This document shows, one piece after another, positions 28,872 to 39,139 of a stretch of DNA of 64,000 nt. Made by a program: the position numbers and the translations under genes. The stretch comes from Ignavibacteriales bacterium (GTDB lineage Bacteria; Bacteroidota; Ignavibacteria; Ignavibacteriales; Melioribacteraceae), in assembly GCA_020635285.1 (NCBI GenBank), contig JACKAB010000007.1:372001-436000 (forward strand). Reading direction: 5' to 3'. The number at the start of each line of letters is the position of its first letter. The stretch's first letter is position 1. The notes below the pieces were generated by a model that was not told where the DNA came from, did not search any database, and was given only the letters and a program-made list of their open reading frames with translations.

Positions 28872-30210
28872 TTGAATATATTTTTTACAGTTTTAGTAGT
28901 TATTATCTTAATTGCAATAGTCCTTTTTGCTTACTACAGTAAACATAAAAAGCAATCTCAAGTATAACTACCCGTAAAATTGATAAAGCAAAAGAATTTG
29001 GATTTCATGAACCAGTTTCACTTCACCCTGTGATTAATGAAGATATTTGCATTGGAAGTGCTGCATGTGTAGCAGCTTGTCCAGAAAATGATATTTTAGG
29101 TCTTAGTTGGTGGAAAAGGTAGACTTGATTAATGCTTCACATTGTATATAGGGCATGGCGCTTGTTTTCATGCATGTCCTGTTGAGGCTATAACATTAGT
29201 AATGGGAACAGAAAAACGTGGTGTTGAATTACCTCATGTTAGTCAAGATTATGAAACAAACGTTAAAGGTATTTACATTGCTGGAGAATTAGGCGGAATG
29301 GGTCTAATTAAAAATGCTGTTGAACAAGGCACAAAAGCAATGGAAAAGCATTCTCAAAAATCCTTCCCAAAAAATAAAAAAGTAAATATGATGTAATTAT
29401 AATTGGTGCAGGTCCAGCTGGAATTGCTGCATACTTTAACTGCGGCAAAAAACAATCTAAAATTTTTAACACTTGAACAAGATAGCTTGGGAGGAACTGT
29501 TTTTACATTTCCAAGAGCTAAAAAATTGTTATGACTTCACCAATGGAATTGCCATTATACGGCAAAAGTAAAACTACAAGAAACTTCAAAATCTGAATTA
29601 CTTGATTTATGGAATGAAGTTTTATCAAAGAATAATATTACAATAAATCAAAATTTGAAAAAGTTTTGGAGATAATTAAATACCAAGATTATTTTGAGAT
29701 AATTACAAATCAAGAAAAATATACTTGTTCTAAAGTTTTACTCTCTATCGGTAGAAGAGGTTCTCCAAGAAAATTAGGAGTTCCAGGCGAAGATACAGAG
29801 AAAGTTGCCTATCGTCTATTAGAGCCAGAATTAATTAAAAATAAAAAGGTAATTGTTGTTGGTGGTGGAGATTCAGCAATAGAATCAGCCCTATTATTGG
29901 CTGAGGATGAAACAAATCAAGTTACACTTTCGTATAGATCTAATTCATTTTTTAATAGAATAAAACCAAAGAATCTAGAAAAAATTGAACTAGCAAAAAA
30001 TCAAAATAAGATAAATGTTAATTTATGAATCGAACTTAGTTGAAATAAATGAAAGTTGATGTAAAAATGAAATTAAAAAATGGAAGTATTGTTCCAATAG
30101 AAAATGATTTAGTTTACATTTTTGCTGGAGGAGAACTACCAAATAAATTTCTTGATAAAATTGGCATTAAGATTACGAAGAAATATGGAGAGGTGGTATT
30201 AAAACATTAA
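28872..30210 (+). pseudogene. Membrane-anchored ferredoxin/NAD(P)-binding reductase fusion, frameshifted
   Basis: A GGAAG ribosome site precedes a TTG start at 28872. The reconstructed protein of about 445 residues has an N-terminal membrane helix (NIFFTVLVVIILIAIVLFAYY). Two 4Fe-4S motifs follow (CIGSAACVAACPE and, after several indels, CIGHGACFHACPVEA). A thioredoxin-reductase-like flavin/NAD(P) module comes next: DVIIIGAGPAGIAA, LEQDSLGGTV, SIGRRGSPRKLGVPGEDTEK and the second dinucleotide loop VVGGGDSAIESALLL. It ends near VYIFAGGELPNKFLDKIG. About six or more indels break it, yet every cysteine and glycine motif survives. It probably moves electrons between NAD(P)H or ferredoxin and the membrane components encoded either side. 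Confidence 0.75.
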
Positions 30211-31784
30211 TCAAAATATTATTTCTGTCATTAATATTTATAGATGTTTTAAAAGCTCAAATTTCACCCGGCGATTTGAGTAATGCTCATGCAGAATTTG
30301 AAGGAATTAGTAATTGTACAAAATGTCATGACTTAGGGAAATCAGTTTCAAAAGCAAAATGCTTAAACTGCCATACAGAAATAATTGATTTAATAAACGA
30401 AAATAGAGGTTATCACCTACAAAAAGAAGTAATTCAAAAAGATTGCTGGGTTTGTCACGGGGAACATTTTGGAAGAAATTTTCAAATAGTAAAATTTGAT
30501 GAAAAGAATTTTGATCATGATAAAAGTGGATTTGAACTAAAAGGAAGTCATAAAAAGTTAGAATGTAATAAATGTCATAAAGCCGAATTTATCACAATAG
30601 AAAAATTTAAGAAAAAAGAAAAAACATTTATAGGCTTAACTCCGCAATGCAAAACCTGTCACGAAGATGTTCATCAAGGAACTCTTGATGACAATTGTGC
30701 AACTTGCCACAATGAAGAAAAATTTAAACCCGCAATTAATTTTAAACATGATAACACACAGTTCAAGCTTACGGGAACTCACTTAAAAGTAGATTGTGAA
30801 AAATGTCATGTTAAGGAGAATAGAAATAACAAAACGTTTCAAAAATTTGCTGATGTAAAATTTAATAGTTGCAATTCGTGTCATAAAGATTTTCACCAGG
30901 GTAAATTTGGTAATGAATGTGAAACTTGTCACAATACAAATTCATTTAATGAAGTAAATGTTTTAAATGGATTTGATCATTCCAAAACTAATTTTCCCTT
31001 ATTGGGTAAGCACAATAGAGTTAAATGCGAAAATTGTCATAAAGAAAGTTTAACAAGTAAACCTAAATTTGCTAAATGTTATGATTGTCATGAAGATTTT
31101 CATAAAGGTGAATTTATTAAAAATAATATTCAGACAGACTGCAAAGAATGCCATAATGAAAAAGGCTTTTCACCTTCTCAGTTTACAATTGAAATGCATA
31201 ACAAAACCAGTTTTGAATTGATAAATTCCCATGCAGCAATTCCTTGTATATCGTGTCACTTAAAAGAAGAAAGTTGGAAATTTAGAATCAGTGGCGAAAA
31301 ATGTATCTCATGCCATTCAAACATCCATGAAAGTGAAATTGGCGCAGATTTTTTTGATGAAAATAATTGTCAATTTTGTCACTCAACATTATCTTGGAAA
31401 AATGTAAAGTTTGATCATACCACGACCGAGTTTGAGTTAATAGGCAAACATAAATCAACGGAATGCAGAGATTGTCATTTCACTTTTGATGGATCAAAAA
31501 TAATTGCTCAAAAATTTAAGCAACTAAATAGTAATTGTACACAATGTCACAATGATATTCATATTGGACAATTTATTGAGGATGGAAAAGAGCTTTGCAA
31601 AAACTGTCATACTTCATTTAATTGGCAGCCAAGTTTATTCGATCATAGTAAAACAAGATTTGCATTAGCTGGTGCACATCTAAATGTAAAATGTGAACAA
31701 TGCCATAAACAAATTGTTGAAAATGATATTACTTTTATCAAATATAAAATTGAGGATGTAAGATGCATAAGTTGTCATTCTTAA
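30198..31784 (+). CDS. Multiheme c-type cytochrome with 20 CXXCH motifs
   Basis: I count 20 CXXCH heme-attachment motifs in about 500 residues. They are arranged in a repeated pattern of FDHxxTxFxLxGxHxxxxCxxCH followed by CxxCHxDxHxG and a further CxxCH. The frame is open from 30171, and residues encoded from 30198 form a signal peptide ending VLKAQ, so the protein is exported. No standard start codon precedes the signal; the first is a TTG at 30276, which would lose it. A one-base gain in the A-run at 30201-30204 would allow a GTG start at 30193, so the 5' end is uncertain. It overlaps the next cytochrome gene by 22 bp. Confidence 0.88.
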   Translation: MKTLIKILFLSLIFIDVLKAQISPGDLSNAHAEFEGISNCTKCHDLGKSVSKAKCLNCHTEIIDLINENRGYHLQKEVIQKDCWVCHGEHFGRNFQIVKFDEKNFDHDKSGFELKGSHKKLECNKCHKAEFITIEKFKKKEKTFIGLTPQCKTCHEDVHQGTLDDNCATCHNEEKFKPAINFKHDNTQFKLTGTHLKVDCEKCHVKENRNNKTFQKFADVKFNSCNSCHKDFHQGKFGNECETCHNTNSFNEVNVLNGFDHSKTNFPLLGKHNRVKCENCHKESLTSKPKFAKCYDCHEDFHKGEFIKNNIQTDCKECHNEKGFSPSQFTIEMHNKTSFELINSHAAIPCISCHLKEESWKFRISGEKCISCHSNIHESEIGADFFDENNCQFCHSTLSWKNVKFDHTTTEFELIGKHKSTECRDCHFTFDGSKIIAQKFKQLNSNCTQCHNDIHIGQFIEDGKELCKNCHTSFNWQPSLFDHSKTRFALAGAHLNVKCEQCHKQIVENDITFIKYKIEDVRCISCHS

Positions 31785-34700
31785 TATTTACATTTTTCAT
31801 ATCCTCATTGATATTTTCTCAATCTCCCCATGGAGATAACTTTAACTTTGATTGCGAGGAATGTCATTCAACTGAAAACTGGAAAATAGATTTTAAAACT
31901 TTAGATTTTGATCATTCCGAAACTAACTTTGAATTAATTGGTCAACATAAAATATTAGATTGTCAATCATGCCACCAAACATTAAAGTTTTCAGAAACAA
32001 AAAATAATTGTCTTGATTGTCACAGTAATGTTCATCAAAATACAGTTGAACCTAATTGCCAGCAATGTCATAACTCAAACTCTTGGGTTGTTACTAATAT
32101 TGATGAAATGCATGATATGAGCAGATTTCCTTTGCTGGGTGAACACAAACGTGCTGATTGCAAACAATGCCATGCATCTGTTAATAATTTGTTGTTTCCC
32201 ACTATTGGGGTTCAATGTATTGATTGTCATTTGAGTGATTATCAGTCAGCACAAAATCCAAATCATATTTCTGCCGGTTTTTCAAAAGAGTGCGAAGATT
32301 GTCATCAAGTAACTGATTTAGAATGGAATAAGGCAAATGTTACTCACGACTTTTTCCCTTTAAACGGTGGTCATAAAATCAGCAATTGTTTTGATTGTCA
32401 TTCACAAAATACTTTTGAGGGATTAACTCAAGAATGTGTAACGTGTCATCAGAAAGATTTTAATTCCACCAGTGATCCAAATCATGTTAGCGCTGGATTT
32501 ACAACTAATTGTATTGAATGCCACACAACTAATCCGGGTTGGCAGCCTGCATCATTTAAGGAACATGATAATTTCTTCGCTCTAATTGGCGCGCATAAAG
32601 TAATTGAAAATGATTGTGCAAAATGTCATACAACCGGCTATTCTAATACACCGGATCAATGCTATGATTGTCATCAATCAAATTATAATAGCACAAAAGA
32701 TCCTGCACATCAAGCAGCGGGATTTGGAACTGATTGTGAGAGTTGTCATAATACAGTAGCTTGGGAGCCAGCAAGTTTTGACCACGATAATCAATTTTTC
32801 CCAATTTATTCTGGCAAACATAATAACCAATGGAATGATTGTGCAGATTGCCATACTAATTCAGCAAACTTCCAAGTTTTTGCGTGTGTTACGTGTCATG
32901 AACATAATCAGTCAGATATGGATAAAGAGCATAGTGGAATTGGAGGATATACTTATGAAAGCACAGCTTGCCTTGCTTGTCATCCAACCGGAAATAAAGA
33001 AGATGGATTTAATCATTCAACAACTAATTTCCCATTGCTTGGTGCTCATACAACTATTCAATGTTCTGATTGTCATTCTGCTGGATATCAAGGAACATCA
33101 ATGGAATGTAGTTCTTGCCATTTAGCTGATTTTCAAAGTTCTACCAATCCAAATCACCAACAAATTGGTTTAGATCAAAATTGTGAACAGTGCCATACAA
33201 CTAATCCAGATTGGCAGCCGGCAACTTTTCCAGTTCATAATGATTTTTATTTATTAGAAGGCGCTCATGCAAGTATAGCCAGCGATTGTAATAGTTGTCA
33301 TTCAGGTGATTACGTGAATACAGGTAATCTTTGTATTGATTGCCATACCAATGATTATAACAATACCAGCAATCCCAACCATCAATCAACTGGTTTTGGA
33401 ACAGATTGTGAAACTTGTCATTCTCAAAATGCTTGGCAGCCTGCAACCTTTGATCATGATAATCAGTTCTTCCCAATATACTCGGGCAAGCACAATAATG
33501 AATGGAATGAATGTTCAGACTGCCATACTGCATCAACAAATTTTCAAGTTTTTGAGTGTATTAACTGTCATGAACATAATAAAACAGATACAGATGATAA
33601 GCATAAAGAAGTTCAAGGTTATCAATATATCAGCACAGAATGTTTAGCATGTCACCCAACAGGAACATCAGATGGCGCTTTTAATCATGCTACTTCGGCT
33701 TTCCCATTAACAGGCGCGCACACAACTCAAGAATGTTCAGATTGTCATCAAGGTGGATATTCTAATGTCTCATCGGAGTGTTCTGAATGCCATCAGCAAG
33801 ATTTTAATAGTTCTCTTGAACCAAACCATGTTGAAGCAGGAATTGAAATTGCTTGTGTAGATTGTCACAATACTGTGGCTTGGAAACCTTCAACATTCAA
33901 TCATGAAACAACCGGCTTTGAATTGATTGGAGGACACAATTTGAATCAATGTTCTAATTGTCACTCAGGAAGCACATCAAATGCTACATCAATTTGTTAT
34001 GATTGTCATCAAAGCGATTATACAACGGCACCTGAACATACTGCACAAAGTTATCCGCAAACTTGTCAGGATTGTCATAATACAACAAATTGGAATCAAA
34101 CAACTTTTGATCATAATAACACTAACTTTGCATTAACAGGAGCTCATTTAAATACAACTTGCGCTTCTTGTCATACATCTGGATATGCTGGAACTTCTAC
34201 AGAATGCAATACTTGTCATCAGACAGATTTTACAAGCGCGGTTAATCCAAATCATTCGGAAGCTGGAATTTCAAATAAGTGTGAAGATTGCCATTCTACA
34301 AATGCTTGGAATCCATCTGAATTTAATCATTCAGCGACCGGATTTGAGTTAATTGGAGGACATAATTTATCTCAATGTTCAAGCTGTCACAATGTAAGCA
34401 CAGCAAATGCAACTCCAGAATGTTACTCTTGTCATTCTGCAAATTATAGCAACGCACCAGATCATGTTTCACAGAATTATCCAAAGACATGTCAAGATTG
34501 TCATAACACCACAAATTGGAATGACACAAACTTTGATCATAACAATACAAATTTTGCATTAACCGGTTCTCACACTAACGTGAATTGCAATGATTGTCAT
34601 TCAGCTGGATACTCTGGTACTTCTACTGTTTGTGCTGATTGCCACCTTACTGATTTTAACAATTCATCAAATCCAAATCATAGCAGTTTAAGTCTATCAA

Positions 34701-35242
34701 CAAATTGTGAAACTTGTCATACAACAAATCCAAATTGGCAACCAGCGACTTTTGCTGTACATAATGATTTTTACGTTTTGGAAGGTGCGCATGCATCAAT
34801 ATCAAATGATTGTGCAACTTGTCATAATAGTAATTATAACAATACTTCAAATACATGCTACGGTTGTCATCAAAGCGATTATAATGCCACAACAAATCCA
34901 ACTCATTCAAGCTCGGGTTTTGGAACTGCATGTGAAGATTGCCATTCACAAAATGCTTGGCAACCTGCAACTTTTGATCATGATGGGCAGTACTTTCCAA
35001 TATATTCTGGTAAGCATAGGCAAGAATGGAATGCCTGCACAGATTGTCATACAAATCAATCTGACTATTCCATATTCTCTTGTTTAGAATGTCATGAACA
35101 CAACAAGACAAAAATGGATGATAAGCATAAAGAGGAAAATGGATATTCTTATACTAGTGCTGCTTGTTATGATTGTCATCCACAAGGGAAATCTAACGCT
35201 CAACTTGAAAGATTCTTTCGAATAGAGAGTATTCAGAGATGA
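31763..35242 (+). CDS. Giant multiheme c-type cytochrome with 46 CXXCH motifs
   Basis: This 1159-residue exported protein (signal MHKLSFLIFTFFISSLIFSQ) contains 46 CXXCH motifs by my count, one per about 25 residues, with many additional histidines positioned to serve as distal ligands. Modules repeat at long range: the block beginning TTNPxWQPATF and running through FPIYSGKH to DDKHKE and a CHP motif occurs three times, starting near 32525, 33197 and 34721. There is no lipobox and no sorting tail, so it may be periplasmic or held by partners. It overlaps the upstream 20-heme gene by 22 bp, and its TGA overlaps the ATG of the barrel gene. The reading frame is intact over 3.4 kb. Confidence 0.92.
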   Translation: MHKLSFLIFTFFISSLIFSQSPHGDNFNFDCEECHSTENWKIDFKTLDFDHSETNFELIGQHKILDCQSCHQTLKFSETKNNCLDCHSNVHQNTVEPNCQQCHNSNSWVVTNIDEMHDMSRFPLLGEHKRADCKQCHASVNNLLFPTIGVQCIDCHLSDYQSAQNPNHISAGFSKECEDCHQVTDLEWNKANVTHDFFPLNGGHKISNCFDCHSQNTFEGLTQECVTCHQKDFNSTSDPNHVSAGFTTNCIECHTTNPGWQPASFKEHDNFFALIGAHKVIENDCAKCHTTGYSNTPDQCYDCHQSNYNSTKDPAHQAAGFGTDCESCHNTVAWEPASFDHDNQFFPIYSGKHNNQWNDCADCHTNSANFQVFACVTCHEHNQSDMDKEHSGIGGYTYESTACLACHPTGNKEDGFNHSTTNFPLLGAHTTIQCSDCHSAGYQGTSMECSSCHLADFQSSTNPNHQQIGLDQNCEQCHTTNPDWQPATFPVHNDFYLLEGAHASIASDCNSCHSGDYVNTGNLCIDCHTNDYNNTSNPNHQSTGFGTDCETCHSQNAWQPATFDHDNQFFPIYSGKHNNEWNECSDCHTASTNFQVFECINCHEHNKTDTDDKHKEVQGYQYISTECLACHPTGTSDGAFNHATSAFPLTGAHTTQECSDCHQGGYSNVSSECSECHQQDFNSSLEPNHVEAGIEIACVDCHNTVAWKPSTFNHETTGFELIGGHNLNQCSNCHSGSTSNATSICYDCHQSDYTTAPEHTAQSYPQTCQDCHNTTNWNQTTFDHNNTNFALTGAHLNTTCASCHTSGYAGTSTECNTCHQTDFTSAVNPNHSEAGISNKCEDCHSTNAWNPSEFNHSATGFELIGGHNLSQCSSCHNVSTANATPECYSCHSANYSNAPDHVSQNYPKTCQDCHNTTNWNDTNFDHNNTNFALTGSHTNVNCNDCHSAGYSGTSTVCADCHLTDFNNSSNPNHSSLSLSTNCETCHTTNPNWQPATFAVHNDFYVLEGAHASISNDCATCHNSNYNNTSNTCYGCHQSDYNATTNPTHSSSGFGTACEDCHSQNAWQPATFDHDGQYFPIYSGKHRQEWNACTDCHTNQSDYSIFSCLECHEHNKTKMDDKHKEENGYSYTSAACYDCHPQGKSNAQLERFFRIESIQR

Positions 35243-36856
35243 TAAAAAAAATAATCATATTACTTCTATTTATTGTCGGTGCTTTATCAGGTCAACAAAA
35301 TGATGATAATAAAAATTTTAACAGGTAAAGTCGAATATATTTCTTCTCAATTTATTTACGTAAATTTTGAAAATACTGATGGAATAAATATTGGCGATAC
35401 TCTCATTATATCAGAAAACGAAAAAATGATTCCCAAATTAATAGTCCAAACAAAATCTTCGCGTTCTTGTGCAACTTTTCCAATTAAAGAAAAATTAAAA
35501 AAAGGAGATGAAGTTTTTGCAATTATAATAAATCAAATCGATACAAATTTAATTTTAGCAGAGGAGAAAAAAAACGAAATTGCAGTTATTGAATCAGAAG
35601 AAGTAAAACCAATAACAAAAAGTAGTTATGGAAAGTTTAATACTTCGAAAGATAATATTTATGGAAGGTTTAGTGCGACCGGCTATTCAAATCTATCAAA
35701 TGAAAATAGTAATGAGAATTATCAAAAGTGGCGATATTCTTTATCCTTTAATGCCGATAAAATTAATAACTCTAAATTTTCTTTTTCAAATTATATTACT
35801 TTTAGATATAGAGCCGATGAATGGAATTACACCACTTCGCACATAGGTGATGCAGTTAAAATTTATGATCTCGCATTAACTTATGAATTAATTGAGAAAA
35901 CAAATTTTATTCTGGGTAGAAAAATTAACCCTAAAACTGCAAATATTGGTGCTGTAGATGGTTTGCAATTTGAAACTAATTTTAATAAATATTCACTTGG
36001 AGCTATAATAGGTTCTAGACCAAACTTTAATGATTATGGTTATAACATAAATCTTTTCCAAATGGGTGGATATGTAAGTTGGGATGATTCTATTGGAGTT
36101 GGAGCAATGCAGAATACATTTTCAATTTTTCAGCAAATGAATCATGGCAGTACGGACAGAAGATTTTTTTATTTACAGCACACCAATAACATTGTTAGTA
36201 ATGTATATTTATTTTTATCCTCGGAAGTTGACTTATTTAAAAAAGAAAACAATAAAAATAGCAATGATTTTAGACTCACAAGTTTTTATACTTCGCTAAG
36301 ATATTCTCCAGTCAGATGGCTTTCCGCAAATGCAAGTTATGATGCAAGGAAAAATGTTATTTATTACGAAACATTTAAGAATTATGCTGACCAACTAATA
36401 GAATCAGCACTTAGGCAAGGGTTTAGATTAAGATTAAATCTGCGACCAATAAATTATGTATTTGTAAGTTTATATTCCGGTTATAGATTTAGGGATTCAG
36501 ATATCAGACCATCAAGGAATTTTGGAGGTTCTATAACCCATTCAAGAATTCCATATTTAAGACTTTCTGCAAACCTTAATTTCATTGGGCTTAACACAAG
36601 TTATTTAGATGGAAATATAATTGGATTACGTTTAACAAAAGATTTATTTGATGGTTTAGTAAATACCACTTTAGGTTATAGAAAAGTCAATTACACTTTT
36701 ATCAGTACGGATAGTAAATTACTGCAAGATATTTTTCAAATGGATTTATCATTAAGAGTTAATAAAAGTCTTTCATTTTCTCTAAGTTTTGAAGGAACTT
36801 ATGAAGACAAATCAAGTTATTCAAATATTTATACAAGCTTCTCATGGAGGTTCTAA
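35239..36856 (+). CDS. Outer-membrane beta-barrel protein coupled to the cytochromes (one frameshift)
   Basis: The ATG at 35239 overlaps the stop of the 46-heme gene (ATGA) and encodes a signal peptide, MIKKIIILLLFIVGALSGQQ. A single indel near 35300-35315 joins it to the main frame. A soluble domain of about 100 residues follows (GINIGDTLIISENEKMIP). The rest consists of alternating amphipathic strands typical of a barrel (YGRFSATGYSNLS, KFSFSNYITFRYRADEW) and ends in an aromatic-terminated strand, YTSFSWRF. It lacks the N-terminal CxxC of MtrB-type porins. Translational coupling suggests it works with the cytochromes, perhaps as a porin sheath, but this is inferred from position. Confidence 0.75.
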
Positions 36857-37631
36857 ATACTTATTTCACCTTCCAAATAAAGAGCTGCATTGCCGGAAAT
36901 TTTTACTCTTTTATCCAAATATTCACAGAACAATTCACCGCCTCTTTTAGAAACTTGTAAAGCATTGAGTTTTGTTTTATTCAATCTTTTAGCCCAATAA
37001 GGAATTAACAAAGTGTGAGCATAGCCGGTAACTGGGTCTTCATCAATACCAACATCTGGTGCAAAAAATCGTGAAACAAAATCTACATCATTTCCTTGTG
37101 ATGTAATTATTACTCCATGTGTGTTTAGTTTTAAAAAATCTTTTATTTGAGGTTTTAATTTCCTAACAATTTCTTCATTCTCAAAAACACAAATAGTTGA
37201 TTTGTCGAATAAAATTTCACTTGGTTTAACTCCTAATGCTGCGATTAAAATCTCATCAAACTCAATTGGCTTGGGATTTCTTGCCGGAAAATTTAAACTG
37301 ATTAATTCATTTTCCTTCGTTACAATTAATTTGCCGCTTCTTGAGTTAAACTCAATTTTGTTTTCTGTAAAATTCAAAATATTGAATAATACAAATGAAG
37401 ATGCCAGCGTGGCATGACCACATAAATCAACTTCGCTGGTTGGCGTGAACCATCTAATTCTATAACCAGAGTCTTCCAAAACAAAAAAGCAGTTTCGGCT
37501 AAATTATTTTCTGCAGCAATGTTTTGCATCACCAAATCATTCAACCAATTTTCTAAAGGAACAACTGCTGCGGGATTTCCGTTAAAAATATTTTTTGTAA
37601 ATGCATCTACTTGGTAAAGTTTTAATTTCAT
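36853..37631 (-). CDS. PhzF-family isomerase-like protein (one frameshift)
   Basis: This is a member of the phenazine-biosynthesis PhzF family, a diaminopimelate-epimerase-fold protein of about 258 residues. The N-terminus MKLKLYQVDAFTKNIFNGNPAAVV and the catalytic glutamate in ENNLAETAF are in one frame; the rest (WFTPTSEVDLCGHATLAS, GIDEDPVTGYAH) is in another. One extra base in the A-run at 37483-37488 joins them as AETAFFVLEDSGYRIRW, the exact family pattern. PhzF proteins are widespread in non-phenazine producers, so no phenazine role is implied. It is convergent with the barrel gene, with 4 bp of overlap. Confidence 0.88.
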
Positions 37632-37720
37632 TGCTTACCCATTTATTTATAATTTTGAAAAACTATATTTATCAAATTACAAAAAATAATTGAGATTCTT
37701 ATAATGACAAAACAAAAGAT

Positions 37721-39130
37721 ATGCCAATTTCTGAATTTAGAAAATATGGCCACGAGATGATTGATTTTATTGCAGACTATATTGATAATGTTGAATCAAA
37801 ACCCGTATTAGCAAAAGTTAATCCCGGTGAAATAAAGGAAAACTTCCCCAAAGTCCGCCAGTAAAAAGTGAAAGTATGGAAGATGTTTTTAATGATATCA
37901 ACAAAATTATTATGCCGGAATTACTCATTGGAATCACCCAAACTTTATGGCGTATTTCAACTCAACTGCATCAATGCCGGGTATATTAGGAGAAATTTTA
38001 AGCGGAGCGTTTAACACAAACGGAATGATTTGGAAAACGGCCCCTGCTTCAACTGAATTAGAAGAAGTTGTATTAGTTGGTTCCGGCAAATGCTTCAACT
38101 TCCACAAAAGTTTTTTGGGATTATATATGACTTAGCTTCTGTAAGCTCAATGCATGCAATTGCCGCAGCTAGAGAAGAGGCAAAACAAAAATACCATAAC
38201 TTTGATATTATAAAACTTAGACTTTATTGCTCCGAGCAAGCACATTCATCAATAGAGAAGGGAGCAATTACGTTGGGTTTACCATTATCATCAGTTGTGA
38301 AAATTAAAACTGATGAACAATTTAGAATGATTCCTTCTGAGCTGAATAATGCAATTAGAGAGGATATTGAAAAAGAACTTCAGCCATTTTGTGTTGTTGC
38401 AACTGTTGGAACTACATCAACAACTAGCATAGATCCAGTTGATGAAATTGTAAAAGTTTCTAAACAATATAATTTGTGGTTGCATGTGGATGCCGCTCAT
38501 GCCGGCTCTGCAGCAATAGTTCCGGAAGTTAGACAAATTTTAAGCGGAGTTGAAGATGCGGATTCATTAGTTGTTAATCCGCACAAATGGCTTTTTGTTC
38601 CTATAGATTTAAGCGTTTTATTTACGAGTAAACCTGAGGTAATAAAAAAAGCTTTTTCTATTGTGCCGGAATATTTGAAAACCGATGAAGAAGAAAAAGT
38701 TATTAATTACATGGATTATGGAATTCAACTTGGCAGAAGATTTCGTTCGCTAAAATTGTGGTTTGTATTTCGTTATTTTGGAGTTGAAGGATTGCAAAAT
38801 ATTATTCGTGAACATTTGCGAATAGGAGAATTATTTGCTGATTTTATTGATCGAAACCCAAACTTTGAAAGATTGGCTCCAACTCCATTAAGTACAATAT
38901 GTTTTAGAGCATTGCCAAATAAGAAGATGAGCGAAAATCAGCTAAATGAATTCAATAAAAGATTAATGGATGAAATAAATAATTCTGGTAAATTATTATT
39001 AAGTCACACAAAATTAAACGACAAATTTACAATTAGATTAACAATCTCGGGAATAAGAACAGAAGAAAAACACATTCTTCAAGCGTGGGAATTGATAAAA
39101 GAAAAGTTTAATATGTTAATCCAAAACTAG
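37721..39130 (+). pseudogene. PLP-dependent amino-acid decarboxylase (group II), frameshifted near the N-terminus
   Basis: The protein has the aromatic-L-amino-acid decarboxylase layout, about 470 residues. It starts MPISEFRKYGHEMIDFIADY and, after indels near 37852 and 37918, continues as GITHWNHPNFMAYFNSTAS. After a third near 38070 it reads WFRQMLQLPQKFFG. From there it is intact: SSMHAIAAAREEAKQ, HVDAAHAGSAAIVPE and the PLP-lysine motif NPHKWLF. The substrate (tyrosine, phenylalanine, tryptophan or DOPA) cannot be read from sequence. The three indels fall within 230 bp while the C-terminal 1 kb is clean, which suggests local sequence error. MarC follows after 9 bp. Confidence 0.85.
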
Positions 39131-39139
39131 GATTTTAAT

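Noticed and set aside
33201..33539. Open frames antisense or out of frame to the 46-heme gene (also 32778-33125, 34323-34559, 34656-35111, 34707-35087).
   Set aside because: They arise from the repeated TGT-CAT heme codons and read as low-complexity shadows, while the main frame is a coherent cytochrome.
31763..35242. Repetitive DNA that might be mistaken for a CRISPR array.
   Set aside because: The repeats encode CXXCH modules in frame, vary at silent sites and have no uniform spacers.
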